This document shows, piece by piece, positions 9,211-19,900 of a stretch of 47,512 nt of DNA (position 1 is the stretch's first letter; each line of letters starts with the position of its first letter). The DNA comes from Trichoplax sp. H2 (taxonomy: Eukaryota; Placozoa; Uniplacotomia; Trichoplacea), in the NCBI GenBank assembly GCA_003344405.1, contig NOWV01000327.1, positions 1 to 47,512 on the forward strand. Reading direction: 5' to 3'. The notes under the pieces are model-generated. The model saw nothing but the letters and a program-made list of their open reading frames with translations, had not been told where the DNA came from and searched no databases. A program made the position numbers and the translations under genes.

Positions 9211-12200
9211 ATGGCCGTCTATCAATCCAGTTTTAAGATATCACAAGATCCAACCTACATCCGATATACTATGGAAAGCAGCTTTAAAGAGGATTATCTT
9301 CCTTTGAATACAAATTCTAGATCGAATATTTGTGCTGCTCCACTTGCAGCAAATATCATGCATCGAGATGACTATCATTTGGGTCATGTAGGGAATTCGA
9401 TTACACGCAATGAATTCGTTGACAGAGGAAGTGCATTTTATAGTCAACAGCGAGATGCTTATGGTAATAATACTAAAGAAAGAGCGCTAAGAGCAACGAC
9501 ATTTAAAATGTTCACTGATCCAGTATTCCGTGGTGGTATTAGCACTAATAGTGAAAGTTATCGGCGCCATCCAATTGTTGCTGAGCCTTCATTGAAACCA
9601 AAATTATCAACCGCCAACGCCGGTATAGCATTTGGTGATGTAATGAAAACTGAGATCCCAATATCGGATTATCGGAAATCGTTTACAGCTCATGCAGTTA
9701 GCCGTCCTAAGTTTGCAACGAAAGAATTTTTTATTAGTAATAAAGGAACCCTTGCAGGAGATCGTCGAAATCCTCAATCGATGTATACTACTACATCGCA
9801 GCAAGCTCACACTGGTAAATATGTTGAGCCGCCACCTTTGGCTAACATTCCAGTAAGTTCTCAATCTCTTATAGATTTTATAATAGAATTATTTTATGGC
9901 AGAATTATTGTCTTTTTTATGGTTGGATAATAAAGTTATCGTCAATAATCACATAAAAATCGTCATCTAATTCACCATAGTACTGTTAAACTGGCGTTAG
10001 GTTGCTATGGCAACGATAAATCTCACTCCATACTGATAATCTGCTACCCATATTTAATGGCCTGACAACTTTATAGATAGTAAAATAGATACAATATTAT
10101 CACCCTAATTATTTTACATTTTTCATGTTATAGCTACTCGGCTCGAATCTACCTCAAGGTGATCGTGAAAAGTTGGCAGTGAAATCAACATTACATCAAG
10201 AAACTTTTGTCCCCCTGAACGCTAAACCTGCTAAACCAACATCTGCTTATAATTTTCAAGAAACAACATTTAGATTAGGTTCTAATGATCAAATGTTTAA
10301 TACAACGTCTCAAGATGCGTTCAACCCCAAAATAACAGGTAATTGGAGATTCTGTGCGATATACTTATGTAACATAAATAATTTTTAGTAATAAATCACG
10401 GTGTTATGTTAGTATATGGTACCGTACGTTTGCATGGTTACAACATTTACTAAGCCGTTCAATCTACAAACTTTTATTTGAAATATGCTAATGGGATATA
10501 CCAATTGGGCTTTAAATAATTGCAAGAGTAATTTCAAGACCAAAATTAATTATATACGATAATATCCCCATGCCAAATTGATACATTTAATTTAAATCTA
10601 AATTTTGCGATCAAATATCATTGTCTATCAACAGATTTATTAGATTCTATTTGATAGTGCAATTTTAAATTTTAAATTATGTGATTAGAGGAATGATTTG
10701 ACGCTATACGTACTCACCTAAAATATTTAACCGCTTATAATTTCAGATGCTACCAACAAATCCAAAAGCTTACGCTTTAAACACATTCAGAGTTCTCTAC
10801 CAGGTGGAGATCTTGATTATCAACGTGGTAGGGAACGAACCTCAACAACAACTTTCAAAAGCGACTATCCTCAGGTAAGAAAGAATTGTAAATAATACGG
10901 AAAGAATAAATTCTGTAGAATCCTTGTTAAAGTATAGGCAACAAGCTAATGGTTTGCAAATAATTTTTATCCTGCATGTGCTGATGAGGTATAAAAACTT
11001 TAAAAATTAGTAGAATTTGACTGCAATATTTAATTTCGATTCTTTCAGTACTTAGATCATACTGCTACTCGTGCTGGCAATACTTCACGTCATGCTGTTT
11101 CAAGCGTCCGAATTAGCGGTGAAAAAAATCAAAATTATTTTAAAACTGAAATGTCATCAGCTTTCATTCCGATGAGACTGGAAAAAAACTTGATGCCTAA
11201 GCAACTAGAGAGTTCTGTTCCATTAAAATATTATGGTAAAACTATTAATTAATATCGACTAATTAATAGAATTAAGCTAATTACGGTGGTAATGAATGTC
11301 TAATTTAACAATATTTTTCATTCTAACTTATGAAAATATCCCCTATTGTGTTATATTCTATACTAATTAATTAAAGCAGAAAAATCTAAACATTAGTCTC
11401 TAGCCGCAACAGTAGTGTTTAATTTCCTGTAATGACACAGATATACAAATTGATAGTGAACAATGATTTAAAGGTATAATATTGTGATATTATTTCCATT
11501 ACAATATTAGTATCTGTGAAATAGGCAAAGAGTATAATGTTATAACTGTTATCATGATCTTTCATGGCTTAAGCTAACTCGTAAAAAATATCTGCTTTAC
11601 AGGATAATTATAGTCCATAGAATAATGTATCGATGGTACATTTATAGTTTAGTTAAATATTTAAGAAAGGAATATCAGGTATCAGTCGTGTTACAGAAAC
11701 AAAATCGACCTTATTAGGTCTACACTACCTATTACCTGACCGATGAATGTGCAGAAGCTTTACATTTTGATTTTTCGAATTAGATCGATCCGATGATCTT
11801 CCTGAAACGAAAGACATGTATCGACCATTGCCATTGCAAGTGAAGGAGAAGGCAATCCACCAAAATGTAAATCAAGTAAATTATTTTCTGTTTATTATGA
11901 TCATTGTATCTTCACGAAATATAAAATTTCATTAGATACCATTAGGTATGTCTTATGAATATTTTATTACCTAATTTACGTAAGAAAGTGGATTTATTTT
12001 AGTTATATGATGGTTGTAAATGTGAAAATTATAATATTTGTATCCTATCTACAGAATTTCCGATTTTATTGATTGATTCACTTGTAATGAGATTAATTTT
12101 AAAAAATTTAATTCTATTCAACCTTGCCTTTATTTTGATCTTTATTAGCAACGAAAAACTCATGCTAAAATTCAGGATTACAGACTGAACAACTATCAAA

Positions 12201-12310
12201 CAATTCATCAGAGCGATTACAAACCCAAGCGAGGTGATCGAGCTGACATTGTTAATCATCGATTACAATATAGTTCGGTGCCTTTACACACTCTCAATCA
12301 GGATGTATAA
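9211..12310 (+). CDS. SAXO/TEX45-like axonemal microtubule-associated protein
   Basis: Six exons: 9211-9852, 10134-10338, 10747-10874, 11049-11235, 11784-11875, 12149-12310. Every junction is GT..AG, phases are 0, 1, 0, 1, 0, and the sum is 472 codons including the stop. The product (471 aa) is soluble and polar, without helices or a signal peptide. It is built of spaced short modules of the form K/R-x-[DE]-[YF]: SSFKEDYLPL (23-32), MHRDDYHLG, ISDYRKSF, LHQETFVPLN, FKSDYP and HQSDYKPKRG near the C-terminus. Such motifs, with GDRE/GD-type turns, recall ciliary microtubule inner proteins of the SAXO group, closest in feel to TEX45/SAXO5. That assignment is from memory of the family and only moderate. 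A ciliary role is supported by the X-box in intron 1. The gene model is strong. Confidence 0.8.
10001..10014. promoter_or_regulatory. RFX X-box-like site in intron 1
   Basis: GTTGCTATGGCAAC, an almost perfect inverted repeat with two half-sites GTTGCY and RGCAAC. This is the known binding pattern of RFX transcription factors, which control ciliary genes in animals. It lies in intron 1 (9853-10133) of a gene that looks axonemal. Intronic placement is less usual than promoter placement; binding is inferred. Confidence 0.6.
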
Positions 12311-12781
12311 ATTCAGCAGACAATTAGTAAGGCGATAATATCGATTCATAGTTAGAATAGTATTACCCACGTTAACTTTTAATGAAGATATTCAAAATAT
12401 ATCGGGCTAACATGCAGTATAAGAGCGAGGATTTAATATTTTATGAAGTTGTTATTTGTATAAGCCAAAAACATTGCTGTCATTACTTTATGGGTGGAAG
12501 TCAGCAAGTTGGTTGCCTTCACGATCAATTAGACGGCTAAAAATAACTGATGCGTTTACACTATTAATTGATTCATAATAATATGGCAAAGAGACGAATC
12601 CTTTAGCGCATTTTAACAAAGATACGACATTGTATAAAACTTGAAAATTTTAATTTGATGATTTGATATCAGACAATCTTCTTAACGGATAAATTGCAAA
12701 ATAGTCATTGTGCTAATAATGAGATATGAGTATAAAACATTAATGAAATAGAAGCTTAATTTTCCCCATCTTTTATTTTGT

Positions 12782-12957
12782 ACATGAAATTGTATAGAAG
12801 TGGATAATATCAGCAAATTGATATTAAGTAGAGCATAATTCAATTTTTCAATATGCTATATACATTTTATACATTAAATTGTGTAGAAGTGGATAATATC
12901 AGCAAATTGATATTAAGTAGAGCAAAATTCAATTTTTCAATACGCTGTATACAGTTA
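12782..12957 (+). repeat. tandem duplication, 89-bp unit
   Basis: Unit 1 starts at 12782 and unit 2 at 12871. Both carry GAAGTGGATAATATCAGCAA followed by ATTGATATTAAGTAGAGCA and end in a TATGCTATATAC/TACGCTGTATAC tail. Identity is above 90% by eye. Confidence 0.85.
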
Positions 12958-13564
12958 AATGCTATAAAAGAAATGATAATATTAATAGATGGAAAAAGAT
13001 TATCTGCTTGTAATTTAACAGCTATATCTAAGTTTTGTAGGACTCTTATGTTTTGATAATTCTCTATAGTTTACCGTTATTGTATGATATGATTTGAGAA
13101 ATACCTCAGTTAATCAACTTTTTTTAAGGTAAATAAGTCTTCAATATAGGACATTTATTACGAAGAAATGATGAACGAATTTGCCCAATAAAAGCGAATA
13201 ACATAAATTTATGTGCACTGTAGCAACAATTTTTTCAGTATTTGTTAACGATTAGTGATTGATTAATGTAGTTATATAATGTACAACGTTTTGCTAGTGG
13301 TACTGGATAATTTGTCATCATGCTTTACGTTATCGTAAAAATTTAATAAAATCTAGCAGGGTTATTACACCCTGTTAACTTCAGTACTGATTCAAAAATT
13401 GCAAAGCATAAAGGTTACAGAAAAATAAGCGAAAATGCGATGTCGTTGTCTAATGCCTTTCTTTCAGTTTACGTATGCCATGATGATAAATTGCAATTTA
13501 AAGCGGACCTTATGCAGATTGATCACGAATATAATTGCAATTTGTTAATATTGCGACGAAATTA

Positions 13565-13725
13565 TACTCTAGTCTCAATGGCAGATACTACAGAGATTTG
13601 ATTCATTATAGTTACTTATAATCAAAAGAAAATAAAAGCTAATACCCTCAGTTCAAAAGGTAGATACTACAAATATTTTTAATCTATTAAAGTTACTTAT
13701 AATTAGAAGATAATAAGAGTTAGAC
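13565..13725 (+). repeat. degenerate tandem repeat, about 80-85-bp unit
   Basis: GGCAGATACTACAGAGATTT and GGTAGATACTACAAATATTT each lead into a shared AGTTACTTATAAT followed by A-rich AGAAAATAA/AGATAATAA text. Confidence 0.55.
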
Positions 13726-13737
13726 GGAATTAAAGAT

Positions 13738-13831
13738 TAATACATCGATGAATTTCGTATGTGATCATAGGCAATTTGAAAGTTTTTAAGAATCAAAAAG
13801 CTTCCAAACTTCCACATGCATCGATGTAACA
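13738..13831. repeat. imperfect inverted repeat, MITE-like
   Basis: Terminal arms TACATCGATG (13741-13750) and CATCGATGTA (13819-13828) are perfect complements. The inner arms (TTTGAAAGTTTTT against AAAAAGCTTCCAAA) pair with a few mismatches. The whole could fold as one hairpin of about 90 nt. Confidence 0.55.
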
Positions 13832-16091
13832 TGCCAGTGCAGGTATATGTTCTGGTAGTTACGAGTACAGCGGGTACGGGGCAGAAATTATTCTTCATTT
13901 CGTAATTTCAAAGCAAATTCAAAATACAATATTGTTAGTAACCTTGCTTATGCAATTGAATTACTCTATCAACATAAATTCCGTTCTAAACATAAATATC
14001 GAAAATACAACTGTTTATGTCCCAGTTAGTTGATCGTGCCTTTGTAAACGCTCGGAAAATATCGACTAAGTCTGATATTGATTAATACCCGAGTACATTA
14101 TCTGTGATAATAATGCATGCCAAGTAAATCTGAATGCAAGTTAAGCCTTAAAAATTCTACAAATCTTGATATGATTAGAAATTTCCCAATGGCCATCATT
14201 ATTTTATCTTAGTTGAAATCGAAGTAATTTCCGCCAAAGTACGTAAATCTATCGTGAAGCGTATTATTAATATTAATTCCAGCATTAAAGTGAAGGTAAA
14301 GTGAACTATAGCCACGGTTTATCATAATGTTGCCGATGGCCAACCGTAACTTCTTCGGACTTTGCTAGTTCAAGTATAGCAATTGTTCACGAATATTTGT
14401 AGCAGCTCAACACCGTATACAACGCAAGGAAATATCAGGTTATAGTCAATAGCATGTGTACATAGTTTACAGCGACGCTTGATGCTTTTCAATCCCTGCA
14501 TTAAAATCGATAGTGATTTGCTATAATCTTAGATTGCCACCATACTGTAGACTCTTTGTCGTCGATTGCCACGATTTACTGACTACATCATCATCATAGC
14601 TGCGTAGTACTATCATCAGCGAGATACTATTAATTAAAACAAATTGGAACGCAACTTGCCGATTTATCGTCTATTATACTCGAATTTACAATATTATTTA
14701 CTTCAGTGACTGATGTTCGACTGCTGATTTAAAAACCAATCGAGATTTACCATTATTACGATTAGTCATGATCATATTGACCTGGTTACCATATTGCTCC
14801 AGTCTTACTTAGCTACCAATGTCACCGTAGCATTTTCGTATCCTAACCAATTCATTGTAGACTTATAGACACTCAATCGTGTTAACTTTATTGATTTGCA
14901 ATAGAAATTACTGTAATAAGAGTAAAATAATTAACAAATGGATACTGTTATCTCGTGATCAATAAGCTAGAGATCTTATATTCTATTCTATATAGTATGC
15001 ATAATAACTATGTTTTTTAACATTACCATGCAAAACATAACTGTCAATGGAGAGTTCCTATTGCAGTATTTTGAATTCATATTGTATTTTTTTCCATCTA
15101 CTGTATATTTGTCAATCTTACTCTCTCTTTCTCTCTATATATATGTCATAACAGCATAATAATCACGTCAGGAAAGGACAATAATTGTCATAAGCCTTAA
15201 GTTTAATTTGGAGATTTTTAACTTGTATTGTTTTCCCTTGGCCAATCATCGTTGACTTAATTTTATTATCATCATCTTGACTATAGATTACATTGTTCAA
15301 GTCAAGAAAAAAACTTCGATCATAATATATTAACTTGCTAGCAGGTTGATCGAGCTCGAGGGAAATCCTTTTTCAATGTTTTTTGTGTTCAACTGATGAC
15401 ATTACGCATCTGTTAAATAAAAAGTATTGCTTTACCCTTCAAAGGGATGATATTGGCTATCATACGATTCATCTACACGCAGATTTAATCTTAGAATAAT
15501 TAATGGTCGAAAGAGTTTAACATACAAGTGGTAGTTATGCACGCTGCCAACATGTCATATTTTGGTCTTTATTAAAGGCGATAAAAGTGTTCAGGTAAAA
15601 TTATAACCCATCCTTCCTATGTTAGAGTTCCTTGAATCTTTTTAGTAATATTGAAATTATCTTGCCAACAATTGCATGGTAATGCAGTTATGATAATGAG
15701 TAGTGCTTTAATTTTTACCTATTTTTCAACGATAGTAAGATCAAATTCTTCGCAATAGGCAACCTTTCTTCTAGTAATACCGTATATATTCATGTGACTA
15801 TTGCTGATAAACTAACTTCCTTGGGTAATACCACAACAGCATTCTGACTTCGTGTGACTTAATTGCATCAAAGAAGATATTAAGTTAATTCACAAATTCT
15901 ATATTACGCTTCTTTCAATAGCCAATCAATTCTGGTAAAGTAAATTAGACTAAATAGTAATTGAATATCAATAAATTCTAATCGACGGTGAATGCGTTTC
16001 TATACTGTCACTGACGGGAAGGAGGCTTAAATAGTTTGAATTTTTTTTATTCTATTTTAACCGTAGTTAGTAAATATAAGCGTTATGTTCT

Positions 16092-16153
16092 CTAGTGCGA
16101 CACTAGGTCAATCACGCAATACTAGGTTAGACGCTGCAAAGTAGCCTGCAGCG
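16092..16153. repeat. pair of short perfect hairpins
   Basis: CTAGTG-cga-CACTAG at 16092-16106, then CGCTGCA-8 nt-TGCAGCG at 16132-16153. Both lie in a locally GC-richer patch. Function unknown. Confidence 0.45.
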
Positions 16154-16799
16154 AGGAGTCCACATCTTTATTCTGGGTTGCCTTCGCCACAAGTGATATT
16201 ATATATAACATATCTATTACATACGTATTAGAAAATTATTAGTGAACGTGTCAATACATTTACGATATTAGTATTATACGGTTATCTCATCAGTTAGGCA
16301 GCTATGCAATTTATCTGCCCTAATTCCTAGACATTACTAGTCTATCACACATAACAAGATAAAATCATTTCATTTTATTTTATAAAGTACAGCAACTGTA
16401 CTGTTTTATAGCTTAAGCAATTGTAGTATTCTGTAATCTTGAAACATGCGTAGTAGTATGATTCCAATTCCACAGCCCATGATTGAAAATTACTCATGAC
16501 TGATACATCGGTGAACTTCTGATATCCGTAATCCATTCTGATAGTGAGCTTAACATGTATTCAATTGTTGATATTAGGCAATATGAAGCATCTTTTTAAA
16601 ATGATACCAATATGAAAATTGATAAAATTAAGTGACCATTAGACTGTTGAAATGAAACCTTTGTCATTGATATTATTGTCACCCGTAGAATGTATCGTTT
16701 ACAACGTTAAATTTTCTCTTTTCTTGACGCAATTTTTTAAACTTCTTGACCAATTCAATATTTTACAGGCCCTTAACTCTCTCTGATTCAATTCATCCC

Positions 16800-16946
16800 A
16801 ATTGAGAGATAGCAAGATGGTAAGAAAATAATTGATACAATGTTAGTCTAACTTATTTCGATGAATAGTGATTACTATTTGTTGTTTAGTGAATTGAAAG
16901 CGAGCAAGATAGTCAGAAATTAATTTGTATACACCCATTCTAACAA
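16800..16946 (+). repeat. degenerate duplication around the inferred first exon of gene A
   Basis: CAATTGAGAGATAGCAAGATGG at 16800 and GTGAATTGAAAGCGAGCAAGAT at about 16889 each lead into AGAAA..AATT..ATACA and then TCTAAC. In the second unit the ATG is ATA and GTAAG is GTCAG. A third, weaker relative is at 17352-17385 (ACAAGATGGTTAAGAATTGA). Confidence 0.4.
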
Positions 16947-19900
16947 ATAACAACTTCTATCCATAGTAATAATTTCAATTGCTAGTTTAATTACTTGAAA
17001 AGTTGGCTAATAGGTTAGGGAATGCCTAGAGTACTTTATTTAATAGATAGTTTTATCCATGAATAAGACTAGTCGAGATTGCTATTCTAGTTAGTAAGAA
17101 GTGTACTTAGATCGCAAAATGGCTGATTACTTGGAGTTGATTTTATAAATTTAAGGAATGGTATAGTTTTTTGTAAAGTACTGGAATGATAGAGAAATGG
17201 TTAGTATTATAAATCGTTTCTCTAGTAGTTTACTAATTTTACTATTTATCACTACTAGCCCTCTGCTAGTTTGGCTAACTAAAATGAGGATAAGATTTTC
17301 GAAAGAATTTGTTCATGGATAGTCTTATAACACTTTAAGTTTACCCAACAATTAAGAAAGTAAACAAGATGGTTAAGAATTGATTTTTATATTGGAAAAT
17401 CTTGCCGATTTAAAATTTATTTAACGAAACATAGAATCTATAGCCATTTTAATAAATGATATAATACTGAAACGATGATATTTCCCTATTTTATTTATAA
17501 ATCTGATAACCCAAAGCATTTTATCTACTGTCTAACTTTATCTTTTAAAATTATCTTATTACCGTTCCAAAACTACATTTTAAGCTACTAGTTTTATCCT
17601 TGAGTTAGACAATAATTATCAATCTAGTACCATACTGTATGATAGAAATTATACTGTACTTAAAAGCCAAACTGATAAAAATTATAATTACATTCGCAAG
17701 TTAAATGATGTTATCCAGTACATGTAAACTGAAAACTGGACTTTTATCTATAGGAATCGAAATCTATTTCTCAACTTCCTCATAAATCATTTTCGTCATC
17801 GTGGGGTCGTTATGAATTTATATGTAGTTACCAGTTATCCTTAATTGTCTTCTATTTCTCCGTTTCGCAAATATGGAAACTTCCTTTTATTGCCTATCTT
17901 AATGGTAGAGGTATGTTCACACATAATATATACTCATAGATATAGATTAAATTATTAAACGTTTATTACTGAAAAATGAATGCACCTTCTGTTCTGGTAC
18001 AAAGTGCTTTGATTCTTGTAAATCTATATGTGACTAAAAAGCAATGAATTTGAGTTACTAAATTAGTAAACAAAGAAGTAACGTTTGATGGACAGACCTA
18101 TACCTAGCCTAACTTGAAACTCTTTCGTTGAAAAATTCAGTAATATAGATTTGTTTAAGCTTTTCATAGCCCTTCTATCCGTACTTTACAATCTTTCTAC
18201 TATAAGAGTTACCACCATACTTAATGCTCAGAAGCATTGAGAAGTATTTGTATACTTGTGCTATTATAATAAATTAAGATGGCAATGCTATCAATTACGG
18301 TCTATTCCTTAGGCACTTGAATTAGTGGCAATCTATACGTCTAACCTGATTAAAATCGATTCGTTGAAGAAATCCAGTAAAAGATATAGATTTAGAATAG
18401 TACTGATTCACTTTTGTTGCCTATAATTTAGTCTAAAAGGTCTTTGCTGTAAGTAGTATTACGATATCTGCAAATAGAATTGATGCGTATTTTTCGTCGC
18501 CCCTATTTATATCAGTTTATACGGTACTAATTTAAACTATCCTGCAATCATTGCAATAAGTGATGTATGACTTCTTTTATTTATATTAATAATATTATTA
18601 AATTTTATGATGATATTTAAATGTTACGTGTACAAAAATATAGATTAGAACCACCTTGATGAGCAATTTTTGTTTATGTTAATGTCTAGTGGCCTTCTTC
18701 GTACCCTACATCTTGGTACTCATTGTAGTAATCTTGCCTGGGAGCTACTTAGAAATGCTGATGGGGCAAATAGCAAAGAAAGGGACTATACAATCTTGGA
18801 ATAAATTAATGCCAATTTGGAAGGGTACATAACTCAGCTAAACGTGTAGAAAGTTAACATAATAGTCCTATTACATTCTATTGAATAGCTCTCGTATAAA
18901 ATTCACTAAGATTACGAACTATTTTTTCAATATTTTATATGATCAATAGGACTTGGCTACGTTCAAGTGATGATGTTAATTGTATCAGCTATTTTTATGG
19001 CTCCGCTAACTGGTTATGCGCTTTATTATTTCATGGTTGCATTAATAACTAAACCTCGCTCTAATCCACCATGGAATTCTTGCTCTAATTCTTGGAATAC
19101 TCAATACTGTCGAACTACTTATAAATTCTGTTCGCGAAATATTATTGAAAATTCATCATCTCTTCATACCGCACTTCCTACTACTACCACAGCATCATAC
19201 CAAAATTGTATTAATCCAGGTCAATTGGTTCGAATGCCAGAATTAGAGTATTGGTAGTAAGTCTGCCTAAGTCTATCATCTATTATATATTATTATCGAT
19301 CTCTTTTTTTTTTCTTAATGCATATTTTTAGTAGCTAGAGGATGTAGTTTATTAATTCTAGAATACATATTTCATATTTATTAACATTAATATTTATACT
19401 CGTTTTATTTTGGATTGCAGTTTTCAGGTACTGAATATTAACTCTTCAGGAATCGGTGGTATAGTTCCATGGCAAGTTGTATGCTTATGTACAGCGTGGG
19501 GACTTGTTGCCATCACTATATTCTTAGGATTGTCCTCATTTAGAAGGGTACTCTATCAAATGTTTCTAAATAGTGATAACTATTAATATTACAAATAATA
19601 GCAATCCGTATATGGTTAAATTTCTATGATATATATGTTTCTAAACATATGAATAGTGCTACAAAGTTTAATTACTTTGTTATTACATATATCACCTAAA
19701 GGCAAATGACTGATTTTAATCGATTTATTACCATTATTTAAGAAACATCTTAAAATTTAATTACTATATTATTACAAGTATCGTTTAAAGTCAAATGATT
19801 GACTTTTAATCAATTTATGACCAAATCGTTCACAAGAGCACTCATGAATAGTTTCTCGAAAGTAAACAATCGATAGAAATCTATAGTTTTTCAGTTATAA

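Larger units (their letters stand above)
12311..16816. other. 4.5-kb gene-poor spacer
   Basis: I see no convincing exon on either strand. The ORF at 12853-13056 lies in a tandem repeat. The stretch holds an 89-bp tandem duplication (12782-12957), a degenerate repeat at 13565-13725, a hairpin-like inverted repeat (13738-13831), two neighbouring small hairpins (16092-16153) and short CT and TA microsatellites near 15120-15145. Confidence 0.5.

Noticed and set aside
9241-9864. Two minus-strand ORFs opposite exon 1 of the SAXO-like gene
   Set aside because: Antisense shadows of a long coding exon.
12853-13056. + strand ORF of 67 codons
   Set aside because: Starts inside the second unit of an 89-bp tandem duplication and shows no protein features.
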